A DNA stretch of 22,960 bases, taken from NCBI GenBank assembly GCA_008931825.1, contig QXVZ01026773.1, positions 3,387 to 26,346 on the forward strand. The letters run 5' to 3'. The translations under genes and the position numbers were made by a program. Shown in pieces: positions 9,938 through 20,147 of this stretch. Every line of letters begins with the position of its first letter. Within the stretch, counting starts at the first letter, position 1. The notes beneath the pieces are model-generated. The model worked only from the letters and a program-made list of their open reading frames with translations, was not told the DNA's origin and ran no database searches. Origin of the DNA: Phallusia fumigata (taxonomy: Eukaryota; Chordata; Ascidiacea; Phlebobranchia; Ascidiidae).

Positions 9938-10276
9938 ATGTACAGACAACAAAAATTACACAACAAAAAATTGTGTCGACCATACCAGCACTTGTTGAAG
10001 TCTAAATTCGGTGAATACATAAAAACACCCAAACTTAAAAACAATGGTAAAAAAACAAAAAAATCGCATAAAAAACAATCGCCAAAGCACCGAGTCAAGA
10101 AAAATCACCACAACGGCGGTGTGTATGTGGTTAACACAAAAAACATTTCATTAAAACCCAATATTTGCGCGGTTTCCACGGATCACTCCATCAAAACTTC
10201 AAACAAAAGTTTAAATTGGGGGGTTCAGACAGTGCACACTGTGTCGACCTGTAAGGTCTCATCAGTCAGCTGGTGA
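9938..10276 (+). CDS. Lysine-rich open frame, doubtful
   Basis: This is a 112-codon frame from ATG. The N-terminal half is strongly basic (for example KKTKKSHKKQSPKHR) because the DNA is A-rich, and the C-terminal half is Ser/Thr/Val-rich. The opposite strand is also open for 69 codons. There is no recognisable domain, no signal peptide and no duplicate to test conservation. It may be chance in A-rich DNA. It is listed because it is one of the longest frames in the single-copy middle of the window. Confidence 0.15.
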   Translation: MYRQQKLHNKKLCRPYQHLLKSKFGEYIKTPKLKNNGKKTKKSHKKQSPKHRVKKNHHNGGVYVVNTKNISLKPNICAVSTDHSIKTSNKSLNWGVQTVHTVSTCKVSSVSW

Positions 10277-11340
10277 CAGGACATTGGCCCTTTAGGTTAG
10301 TCTAGCCAAATTACGGCACTCCAGTTTGTTGTGAGTAACAGGCTGAAACGCAATGCCTCACGTCATCTGTTCGATGCCACAACTGGGAATAAAGTTCAAA
10401 TTGTTTATCACTTATATTCTTACATGAAAAAATGCAACTTACATTAAAACTTCTTGACGCTTATGTTGATTTTTTGCGCACATATTTTTGATTTTTATTT
10501 ATGTATCCATTGACTGAATTTAAAAGTTTCAGGCGAAACTCCGGACAAAAGTCGCCCGCTAGCGCCACCACGCGGTAAAAGAGCGCAAATTAATTGCCAC
10601 TGGGACTGCACAAAATCGGGCAAATTATTTTTGGTCGCTTTTTGACTTCGGACGTTCTCGGTACAACATGTCTACCAGCAACAAAAAGATAAATTAATAC
10701 AAAACTTCAATAATAATAATAACAAAATACACATTAGCGCTCTTAAAAATGTTAGTATTTGTATTGTCTTCGTTCCAAACCGAAGTTTATGAGTGAGAAA
10801 TACTTTAGCGAGTATGTTTTTAAAACAAACTAGAAAGGTGGCGTTCTTCAGATTTTCATTTCACATACTCCACCTCAAAATGATGTTCTCCACATTTACC
10901 ATTTCTTTTATTACATTCGATATATATTTAATACCCGCGTTAAATTGGGTCTCTAATTCCTTTGGCATTTAATAACGTTTGTTTCTGCTAGCATAAACAT
11001 ATGGGTCACCACACAAATGCAATTTCTGAATAGAAGTAATGTTTTAGGACGTGATCGGTTTTAAAATCAGTTTTAAATTTAAACAAAAAGTAAATATTTC
11101 CATTTATAGTCAAACCAAATCATTCCTTGCATTACATCATGTTAATTTCAATCTTAATGTCAAAAGCATGAATTAAACCCGACAGTTACACTACAAATAG
11201 TTTGACCTGCAGTGACCTTTGGCCATGCCGTAGTAAACTGCACAACAAACTCAAAACGACCCTTTCTAACGCGTGAATCCTTTCTAACGCAACAATATTG
11301 CGCTTTTTGACCAACCAAATATAAGCTTACATGCTACTGT
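10277..11340. other. Intergenic DNA, no gene seen
   Basis: AT-rich, with scattered CpG. It includes AGCGCCACCACGCGG near 10561 and a duplicated CCTTTCTAACGC at 11261 and 11279. No long frame, RNA gene or clear promoter is visible. Confidence 0.4.
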
Positions 11341-11353
11341 GGGGGGGGGGGGG
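11341..11353. repeat. Poly-G homopolymer
   Basis: Thirteen G in a row, a likely length-variable and error-prone site. Confidence 0.9.
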
Positions 11354-11610
11354 ACTGTAAATGAGAGCAAAGTTATTGTAAGGTATTATCTTTTACAGCG
11401 TTATTAAGCAAACGCATTTTAGTTAGCACTACGCAATCACGTAAAGCAGTGGTGTAGTATCAACAGCTGGGATTCGCCTGTCATAAAAATGGTAATCTCT
11501 TTATACATGTTGGGAGGTGTTGCGTGTACGAACGAATAAATAAATTGCGGTGCCACACTTTTTTTGCATCGCAAAATAGCAAACGTATCGAGGTCATCTC
11601 CGCCTAATTT

Positions 11611-11716
11611 AAATCAGCGAATCAGCCGCTTGGCCGTCCTGAACAAACGCCCGTTCATGTCTGAAGAAGCAGTCTGTCACCAACCGCTGAGCGCTGCGTG
11701 GTTTGTTCGCTGATTT
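11611..11716. repeat. GC-richer inverted repeat, about 106 bp
   Basis: The ends are perfect 11-base inverted copies (AAATCAGCGAA and TTCGCTGATTT). Further inside, CAGCCGCTTGG on the left pairs imperfectly with CCAACCGCTG on the right, with a gap. The interior is much more GC-rich than the surroundings. It could be a small foldback element or a structured regulatory region. Confidence 0.4.
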
Positions 11717-12380
11717 CACATTTTGGGGGCTTTAGAGTAAATCGATGTGTGAACTGGGGTAAAAGTTGTGCACAATTTCAGATATCATGTGTAAAAATTT
11801 GATGAAATTCAAACGACTCTTTCTTTACCGCCAGAGCTAAGGCGTCTCTAGGTGAACGGTCAATAGGGGTTGGGCCTGCTGTATTTCCGCGGCGGGCGAT
11901 CGGCGGCCACAATCCCGCCAACCGGTCGCTGTTTCCCGATCTAAGTTTGTAGTGCAGTTCACATTTCGCATTTCGCAGTTAAAGTTGTATCCAGTGTATG
12001 AACAAGTTACTTACAGACTCATAGTGTTTCGCGGCGTTCACATCTAAAACATTGTTTCTCAAACCCTTTTTCTATTACCTCCCCTAGACAGATGTGTGAT
12101 TTTAAAACGCCATCTCAATACAATGAAACCAGTTTTGCTTTATAGTTCTATTCAGTTTTAATAGCCCAAAATGTCTCTCAGCTCCCAATCGCTTATTTAT
12201 TTTCCAGCGCCCCCTTTATAATATCAAACACTCGCTAGGTGGCGTTAGCGCACATGTTAAGAAACACCGGTGTAACTATTTACAGTCATCTATCTAAATG
12301 TTCATCTAGCTCCTGACTTTCCTACGTTTTTAAGCAGGAATGGCGACTGACCGGAAATCAGCGGTTTATGTACAGGTGGG
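11717..12380. other. Intergenic DNA, no gene seen
   Basis: Mixed composition with GC-richer patches (for example CGGCGGGCGATCGGCGG near 11891) and the partly palindromic CGCTAGGTGGCGTTAGCG near 12233. No coding frame can be supported. Confidence 0.35.
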
Positions 12381-12383
12381 GGA

Positions 12384-12458
12384 GGGGAAGTCCCTGCGAC
12401 AAGCGGCTCTCTGATTGGTCGAGTTCAGATTGGGACATTGTTGTGCAATAATGGCGGC
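12384..12458 (+). promoter_or_regulatory. Promoter-like cluster: kappaB-like, CCAAT, ATGGCGGC
   Basis: GGGGAAGTCCC at 12384 is one base from the palindromic kappaB site GGGAATTCCC. An inverted CCAAT box (ATTGG) lies at 12414 and a second ATTGG at about 12429. ATGGCGGC at 12451 matches the YY1/initiator-type motif and is also a Kozak-compatible start. The tight grouping over 75 bases is typical of a TATA-less promoter. This is motif-level inference only. Confidence 0.3.
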
Positions 12459-12666
12459 TATTTGTGTGTATTACTTGATATCTACATGCGGTTACCGTGT
12501 GTGCATTTACCTCATGTTTATCTGTCCGAGGTTGGTGCTTGCATCTCCGTCACTAGATGGCGATAAACGGCCATATTATAAAGCACGATTTTATACGAGG
12601 AAATCTGTAGAAGTTGTTGACAAAAGCTCTCGTTGTGTTTGTTTGACAAGACTTCGGAAACCTTGA
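12451..12666 (+). CDS. Candidate short protein or first coding exon, 71 codons
   Basis: ATG at 12451 has A at -3 and G at +4. The frame begins MAAICVYYLISTCGY. It has a hydrophobic N-terminal region of about 30 residues that could act as a signal peptide or membrane anchor, interrupted by an arginine. A basic, Ser/Thr-rich tail then ends LTRLRKP before TGA. It sits directly at the promoter-like cluster, which raises its plausibility. No family is recognised. It could be a stand-alone small protein, a first exon, or chance. Confidence 0.22.
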   Translation: MAAICVYYLISTCGYRVCIYLMFICPRLVLASPSLDGDKRPYYKARFYTRKSVEVVDKSSRCVCLTRLRKP

Positions 12667-13300
12667 CTTAACTTTGTTCCTATAATGAGCCGTTATAAAT
12701 TTAAACAAGGTCTGGCAGCAACAGTTCATATATTTACTTTTTCTACTACGTTATAAAGCAAAACGCCGAACAGCAAAGCAACTGCTTTTGCCAACCGTTC
12801 ATTTTATTGCGGAAACTAAACAGAAAAATTACAAGTAAATTTCAATCAACTCACATGATATAGAGTCACCCTTACAACTCTTTTCACTCTCAGCTTCGTT
12901 GGTGTAAACAGCTTTTCACATTTCAGATTTCTGTAAATGTCGCATTCACGTTAAGTCACATAATTTCATAAATTGATCGCTCTGTAATGGAACTTGATTA
13001 TAAACTGAATTCTATCTTGTTAGGGTTGCATCGACCCAATCACATGTATTCCAATTTGAGAATTTGAATTGAATTTCTTCTGTAAGTTTTAAAACAAGAA
13101 AATTATCAGCACGGTATAACGACAACCTACATTGACGTGTTACGTGTAAATGTGGCTTGCATGGTTTGTGCTCATTTGACAATCTTCGTTTGAAGCAAAA
13201 CATGTTTAAAGTTTAAAGCAAAACATGAACTTGTTTCAACACTGGAGGCGTTGCTCGCAACTGCAGTCGGGTAAGGAGAAAAGCGAATCCGCCACCCCAC
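12667..13300. other. Intergenic DNA, no gene seen
   Basis: AT-rich. The short minus-strand frame at 13012-13203 has no protein-like features. A near-duplicate AAAGCAAAACATG occurs at 13192 and 13216. Confidence 0.35.
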
Positions 13301-13308
13301 AACGAGGA

Positions 13309-13477
13309 TGACGTTGCTGGGTTATTGACACAGAGGTGAAGGGAATTACGTCATCACAGATCGATTCCGATTGGCTGTGGGCGATCACGTGCCTAACAGA
13401 AGGGAAATATTAAAAGTTACAGGAAATTTAATTTCGTTTCCCATCAACTTGTATATTAGAGCGACGGCTTGACGTCA
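13309..13477. promoter_or_regulatory. CRE / CCAAT / E-box cluster
   Basis: Within 170 bases there are TGACGTTG (13309), TTACGTCATCA (13346), an inverted CCAAT box GATTGGCTG (13369), a CACGTG E-box (13386) and the full palindromic CRE TGACGTCA (13470). Three ATF/CREB-type sites with an NF-Y site and a USF/MITF-type E-box is a common layout of stress- or metabolism-linked promoters. No transcript is visible on either side, so the target gene is unknown and may lie outside the window. Confidence 0.4.
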
Positions 13478-13920
13478 TAAGGTATGATTGACAGGTTTGC
13501 AAGTTATCGCCCCGCCTTGTTTCTTGCTCGGGATCTGCTCTGTCCGATAATTGCACTGTTTAGTTTTTCACTTCTCATAGTGTTACAAAGTTGCGCAGCT
13601 ATTTTCGAATTCATGATTGTTTCAGTGCAATGAGGTTGCCATGATTTCATCACCGAGCGAAAGAAAACTCAACTCAGCCATTAACGACATGAATTTGCAA
13701 GTTCGTAACAACTAGATCTCTTTCACCTCGTGTCGAAACAATCCCCATTCTCATCCCGATACTTCAATGGGAATTCCACAGGTTTCAGGGTTCTCGAGTT
13801 TACGAGCGCCCGATAGTTTGGCAAATATTCACTCACTCGTGTTATTTGATGGTTGGCTGGAGTTACCAGGTCCTGTTTTAGTGCCCAGATGCTATAAGAG
13901 TAGATAGCTCAGAAATCAAT
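13478..13920. other. Single-copy DNA downstream of the CRE cluster
   Basis: There is no convincing open frame. If the cluster is a promoter reading rightward, this could hold an untranslated exon, but no clear donor-acceptor pair can be assigned. Confidence 0.3.
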
Positions 13921-13924
13921 GTAA

Positions 13925-14030
13925 GCAAATTTAAACTTTGGGGTTTTGCAAACTTTTTTGATACGCCCAATGTGCATGATAAAACTACAAATAACTTTTG
14001 ATGTTTTAAGCTTTTTGTGTTTATAGCTGT
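13925..14030. repeat. Isolated copy of the TTTTTGATACACCC module
   Basis: TTTTGCAAACTTTTTTGATACGCCCAATGTGCATGATAAAACTACAAATAACTTT aligns with 5365-5430 of the left array, including the same order GATACxCCC, GTGCATG, TAAAAC, ACAAA. It is displaced by more than 7 kb from the array. Confidence 0.55.
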
Positions 14031-14138
14031 AATCTGTATCAGGCTTTCCAACCAGTGGGCCGAGAAGCATATCAAAATACCAGTACACAGTTTTTCTTTT
14101 TCAAGGGTCAAAGAGGGGTACAATTTATGATTTAGTTT

Positions 14139-14385
14139 GACAGATCCAGTGCAATGATCATTTCATTGTTCGATCACATCTGTGTGATGTCACAAATTAC
14201 TGAGTGTGCTCAGTCAAGCATGAAGTATTACCAAAAGTGTTCGGAACTCAGCCAAACAGAATGCAATCACAAAATTTAATTCCCACATTGGTCATGTATC
14301 GAAGTTTTTCACCTTGTTATTCTTTCTGCAGAGTAATGTTTCATTGCATTCTGGATAAAATCTGCAGCTTTCAGTGATTAGTTGG
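14139..14385. repeat. Partial copy of the 16079-16310 segment
   Basis: Shared strings include CATCTGTGTGATGTCACAAATT, AAGTATTACCAAAAG, CTCAGCCAAACAGAATGCAATC, CCCACATTGG, CCTTGTTATTCTTTCT and TTCTGGATAAA. It is a third copy of the left part of block R, with an extra leader that block R copy 1 lacks. Confidence 0.65.
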
Positions 14386-14802
14386 ATCATCTTTTCTGTA
14401 CAGAATGAAATGGATTTAACATTTTCTATGTTCTCCGGAACAAGTTTTAAATGAGATTGTTTCCAACTTTTTTACTATTTCAAAATCATCTTTACAAAAT
14501 AGAAACAAAGCTTTAGTATATGACATGCAAAAACGCAACTAAGGGGTTTCAAGTTTAATAAGAGTTTTTTGCAATAAAACTAGTTAACACCATTCAATTT
14601 TTGCACAAATAGTACTATCGCTGAAATACATAAAAATTAAATTACAAAAAAACTTGTGTTCATTAGGTATTTTGCAACAGTCTTGTTGGAGCTAGTTGGA
14701 AATATAGGATTGCTGCAGTAGAGAAGCTAAACTTTTTAAACCTGGCGTGTTACGTCGTGCACTTAAACAGGTTCCCTGTGAAATCCCACAGCAACCAAGG
14801 AT
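14386..14802. other. AT-rich spacer
   Basis: No gene seen. The similarity to block R stops near 14385. Confidence 0.35.
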
Positions 14803-14917
14803 GGCAGTAAAGTACAGTATGTTGGTAATAGTATGGTACAGTACCAGAAAAAATCATCAAAATGTACGGTACACCTTTTGCAGCAAAGTAAGTACAACTC
14901 ATACGTACCGTACTGCC
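14803..14917. repeat. GTAC-rich foldback, MITE-like
   Basis: The left end GGCAGTAAAGTACAGTAT and the reverse complement of the right end (GGCAGTACGGTACGTAT) match at 15 of 17 positions with one gap. The interior holds the palindrome GGTACAGTACC (about 14834) and GTACGGTAC. This is consistent with a miniature inverted-repeat element of about 115 bp. Overlapping frames on both strands here are side effects of the near-palindrome. Confidence 0.4.
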
Positions 14918-16078
14918 AACCTTTGCAGGAACACTGTGCAGCAATGCTTAGATGGCTGGTGCTAATTACTTGCTAAACTCTTGCAGGCCTGGAATACAGT
15001 AAGATAGTATTAAGCTTCGGGGAAAAGTCTAGAGGTTCTAAGGACCTGATGTGTATGACAACCCAATGTAAGTTTTTTGCCCATCAGGAAATCCCCAATT
15101 TGTGCAAATGCCAGGGTAACAATAAGACAAAGCTGACTGTAGTATATCCTGCCTGGTAATTTGTTTGCCAAGTATCTGTAGTTTGTGTATATTTTGTTTT
15201 AAAGTCAAGTAAGTTGGAACTAGTGTATATATCTTCCGTTATGTATTATTCGTGTGGGGAAATTCAACATTCTAAAAGTTGTTATCTCATTTTGACAGCG
15301 CTCCAATGTTTCCTCTAGGCTTATAAGTCAGTTTGTTATTTCTCTGACACATTGAAGGTGGAGAGACTTGTCTGACGTATATCCTGATGATTTGAGACTT
15401 GTCGAGCTTCTGTTGTTTTGTACCTCCATGAAAATATTTGGCACAAAAGCTAACACTTTGTTTGTGAGTAAAATCATTGGTGACTTAGTGTATCAGGTCA
15501 GGAATGTCCAACTGAGGTACGTACAAGTGGGTGCAGTTTTGTTTTAACAAAATGACTTTTTGAAATGCTAATTGTATGCATAAAGTATTAAATTATCAAA
15601 CCTTCAAAAGTTGGGAAAACATGAACAATGATAACGAAAGCCAGGAAACTCAATCATGTTGATAATGCTGTTTCAATAATAAATAGGAGTAGACTGTTTT
15701 GTAAAATGCACTGATTTTTTATGCGCACAGAATCAAGATAAACTGTTGCTGGACCAGAAGTAGATCAAAGCAGTACAGCATAGCATTAGGTGTTGGCAAA
15801 CCAGAGTATTTGTATATGAGCAGCAAAACTCTATAGTTTATGATTTGTTGTGGTTTTTTCATCACAGAGATACAAAGATCAATCCTTAAACAAACGAACC
15901 AACCAAAAAAATGAACACCGATAAAAAATCGCACACCTTGAAATATGTAGGTTGAGTATTTTGTCAGGACATTGCTATTCAAACGTTTTTATGAAAGAGA
16001 CATTAGCTCACTAGAAGGAATTCACCCTGGACAGAAATTAAAAGCAAATAAGCTCAAAAATGTTCTCATTATATAGTT
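14918..16078. other. AT-rich DNA, no gene seen
   Basis: No frame of protein-like composition, no RNA gene and no strong repeat was found. The 87-codon minus-strand frame at 15719-15982 is rich in Phe, Leu and Ile, as expected of AT-rich DNA. Confidence 0.35.
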
Positions 16079-18880
16079 TTATGACCCAGTGCAACGATTG
16101 TTCAAACATATCTGTGTGATGTCACAAATTGCTAAGCATGGTCAGTCAAGCATAAAGTATTACCAAAAGCGTTTAAAACTCAGCCAAACAGAATGCAATC
16201 CCTGTATTTTTTCCCACATTGGTGACATATTGATATTTCTTACCTTGTTATTCTTTCTACGTGAGTGGTATCAAGAAAGATTGAATTCTGGATAAACTCA
16301 GCAGCTTTTAGTGGTTTTCCGAGGGTTGACAAAACTTTGGTGGATTTTATGCAAACTTTAACTTAACAACAGCCATGTCTTGGCACTGGGAATAAATAGA
16401 AGGCTGTGAAAGATATAAGAACTACACCGAGACATACAAACAACCTAAATATGTTAAAAATACCCTCATACATGCCACTGTAACTAACTTATCAAACATC
16501 ACTACAAACAAGGTATATTGCTTTGCAATGTAAAAAGGGCTATGTAAAAATTGTTTTATAATTTACTTAACGCAAAAAAAGTTTTTCTACACATAAAAAT
16601 TACCTAACAACAGTACAAAACAAGTCATTCCTAAATATGTCTGCATTATGCAATGCATGAACACAAAACTTGTCAACAACCTTACTTGAACTTCTTCAGG
16701 TTTTTCACATGATGTTTGAGGGATTTTCTGTTTCTTGTGGGTATAGTACAATTGCACTCACCACCACACAAAGTCCTTCCAATGCACCTTGATACACAAC
16801 GAACATGGAAAGGATAATTAGGGCACAATATGGCTTAAAGGTCACATACAGTCTGTCGACTTTCGCAAGATATTAAAGTATGTAGTTGATTAACCAATAG
16901 AGCCACCATAAATTGTATTTATTGAATACTTGCTACAAAAAAACACTGGTAATGTAAAATGCAGCATTTTGTTCCAGACAAACTTAACTTACAAACATAG
17001 GCGCCAACTTTGGAAATTTTTTGGGTATGCCAAACTATATGAAATCCCAAAATGACGTTATGAAATACTAAATACGAAGGATGAAACTACGTTAAGGCTT
17101 GTAGTTTATGAACTTCTTGCAACACAATTCAACCGCCGGGCCATTTTTGCCATTGTTTCAAATGAACGCAGTGCGGTAAGGCCGCGTAGAATATGAAACT
17201 AAAGGCACTGTGCTTTTTTTGCTTAGCAGAACCATTTCACTCCTTGAACTTAAGTTTCCGGAAATTATTGTTTAAATGTCAAAACCACATGAGGCAAGGG
17301 CGTGGAAGCATAGTATACTCATATGGTAGTCCAGCTCCTCTTTCCAAACTTTGCTTTACGCATTTTCTAACTGCTGAGTCTGAAGATATCCCGCACCTTG
17401 TATACATATAAGTATCTCTACACGATAGGGCGCTGCAGCAGAAAAATCAACAATATTCATCTAAACGTTTGCATGTTCAATACTTGAAATATTTCACATC
17501 AGGTGAAGTAAAGCACAGAATGCAATTTTTGCTGGACTGAAAGATAGTATTCACAGACCTAAGTTAGCACTATGACAGAACGAATTGATAGAATGAATTT
17601 GATAAAATTTGATAGAATGAAAGACTCGGCTCTATAGGCTTGCTATCTTGTATGCCAACCATTACAACTACCCCCCCAACATTCTTTTCTCTCACCATAC
17701 AATAAAAATGAACTACAATAAAAGGGCTACTTAACTAACATCGTCAGAGAACCATTCTTTGCTTGCCCCACACAAAACAATAAGTAAACACAAACACAAC
17801 GTTTTTTCTTCTCTTAAATATAAAAGATTATTCAGCGGGCTATAGGGTTTAAAAACTCAAGAACCACTTAGATTTTGCACGCTGGAAAGATGCGGCATTT
17901 AAAACAATGGACACTAGATAACAAAAACAAGTAAACAGCATTTTACAACATCCGCTTAATACGTCATGGAAAAGTTCCATGAAAGCGAAACATCAAATTC
18001 ATAAAAATATCATAATCTAAAGCACATTTTTGGAAGCAAAACTAAATGAAGAAATCCATGTTCATTATTTAAGGTAACATGCCGCCCAAACTTCTACGCC
18101 ACCACTTCAGGCTTTAAGATAAATGTCAAACCGAACTTTTTCAGTCACTAGACTCACTACCTTAAACTAAAAATTGCGGAAATTATGTTGCTTCGTAAAA
18201 GACAACACTACAAAATGTCAAATACAATAAATCTCTGTTTGTGGTGCATGTTAAGCCCGATAAACGAAATTCTTGCAATTTTATTAACAGAAGTAATTCA
18301 GTTTCTTCCATAGTTATTTGATCCGGTATAGTCCACCCGTTCATTATAATTTCAAACAAATGAAAAACATGTTTTGTACACGCAGACTTGCGTAGCCGCC
18401 AGGTTTTGTCAGACCTGTCCAATCAATGTTATAGCTAGCGAAAGCAACGTATTTGGTTTCCGTTTGAGAAACAAACTTAAAACAGTACACAGAGTAACAT
18501 ACAAACCCCAATAATCTTCATGGCAACTTTATACCACGGGCGAAACAATTTTTCTTAAATTTACCTTTGAAAATTAACCTTTTCGTTATTGCAGGCTGCA
18601 TCTGTTGGGTTTTTGCTTTCGAGTCACAGACTTTGTTTCACTAACGACCACCAGTGAGTCGAAGTTTAACATAATTAATACGTGTTATAATAAAATATGA
18701 TTTATCTTGCCATAATCCATTTACTCGTGGCTAAAAGTGCTATGATTGACTCCCTTGTTCTTGCATGATTTTTATCCAGCCAACGATTTTGATTATTGCG
18801 CGGTCGCCATTAAATATATCTAAGTATACATGTGCACGGCCTCATAAACTATCATCAACAAGTTGCGCACCCCTGTTTTG
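16079..18880 (+). repeat. Long duplicated block R, copy 2, with leader
   Basis: The leader 16079-16263 is shared with 14139-14330. From 16264 on, the block is collinear with 6836-8700 but longer, with extra DNA inside (for example near 16981-17310 and 17460-18040). The right end contains GTTGCGCACCCCTG, which resembles a hAT-type terminus; the corresponding place in copy 1 reads GGTTGTACACTCTT. The exon-like segment lies at 18595-18653. Orientation is the same as copy 1, so this is an old segmental duplication or two insertions of one element. Confidence 0.7.
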
Positions 18881-20020
18881 GCAGAACAGACACAGCAAGC
18901 GTTCATTCCTCTCTTCTTTTCAGCGCCTTTTTCTTGTGCGTTAAAAGCGAGGCATACTGAAGTGATAAACTCAAACTCACCGGGCTCGCCCAAATAAAAT
19001 GATTCCTTCGATGTGTAAAATTACTAATTTTTAAATAAAATATGGGTGAAAAAACAGCCACATCTTTTCATTGGCTTCCTCGTGGACTTAGCTATTGTTT
19101 TTAAACTTCGATTCTTAAAATAGTGTTGACTTGCCAGTTTAGACTTGCGAGAGATGGACAGAGCGGCCCTGCAATTTCAAAAGTTCGAGAGTCAACCGAA
19201 CAGCCATGCTGTTTTAGACATTTGAGAGGTGGACCGAGCAGCTCTGCAGTTTTAGACGTCACTCATGCAAAGTTGGCATTTGCGATTTACAATTACCGAA
19301 TAAATACAACATCAAACTAATTGATTGGTTTATATCCAACACAGTTTATTTGCAGGAATTTAGACAAAAGAGAACCACTGTACCGACCGTTACGGCGGAC
19401 AAACTAAAACACTCCGATCTAAACTCCTTTAAGAAACAAACTAATCGCTGCTCAACCTAGACCTATACAACACCAAACACGACAGTTACGTTTTCAAGTC
19501 TATAATTCATTAAAAGACATGACACAAAAACAACGAGCGCACTTACTTGTTTTAACACACAACACCTAGGCTAGTTACTAATATACTGTACTGTTTATTT
19601 TAAACTAAAAATGTTCGACTTATATAGCGTTCAGGTCACGATACTATAAAATAGAAACGTAATGCTAAACACGTATACAAGTCAAAGTTAACGACTTCTC
19701 GGAAACACGTAATGGAACGACGAAACAATTATAGCCGCAAGCCAGTTTATGACCGATGCAGTAATTAGTGAAACTTGTTTTACCAGATTAGTTGCCGGTC
19801 AAGATTTTGTTTAAAAAAGGCAAGATAAAACCGGGTCAAATAAATTACAAAGCGAAACAATTAAACACAATTAAAATATTTGAATTCATCCGAGTCCATG
19901 TCCGATACACCACCATGACCCAAAGTTGCAGTCGTCCGTCAACCTTGTGCATTTATAATTAAATAGAAGTATTAAAATAACTTGTATCGGACAAACAACA
20001 CGTTATGTGTTGGTTTATGG
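18881..20020. other. Upstream region of the kinase gene
   Basis: Single-copy AT-rich DNA without a gene. It contains a small imperfect duplication at 19138-19177 and 19212-19252 (TTTAGAC...GAGAGxTGGAC.GAGC.GC.CTGCA.TTT), 75 bases apart. A 65-codon frame runs across that duplication but has no other support. Confidence 0.4.
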
Positions 20021-20023
20021 GTT

Positions 20024-20031
20024 TATATAAA
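20024..20031 (+). promoter_or_regulatory. TATA box of the kinase gene
   Basis: TATATAAA lies 124 bases before the first ATG of the kinase gene. A start site about 30 bases downstream (near 20055, around GCCACAGTT) would give a short leader. Confidence 0.5.
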
Positions 20032-20125
20032 TGTTTCTTTGGCATTGCATAGCCACAGTTGTCCAAAGCAGCAAATAAAAGTTGCAATTTTCAGCTCTTC
20101 ATACTTTGCATCTCATAAGAAATTA

Positions 20126-20142
20126 TTGTAACATTTTTACAG
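20126..20142 (+). promoter_or_regulatory. Splice acceptor directly before the start codon
   Basis: TTGTAACATTTTTACAG is a strong acceptor (branch-like TAAC, T-run, CAG). Only five bases separate it from the ATG at 20148. No good donor lies between the TATA box and this site. This is the layout expected of a spliced-leader (trans-spliced) gene; a cis-intron with an unseen upstream exon is the alternative. Confidence 0.45.
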
Positions 20143-20147
20143 AAATA

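Noticed and set aside
14750..14944. Overlapping short frames on both strands
   Set aside because: They are explained by the near-palindromic GTAC-rich foldback.
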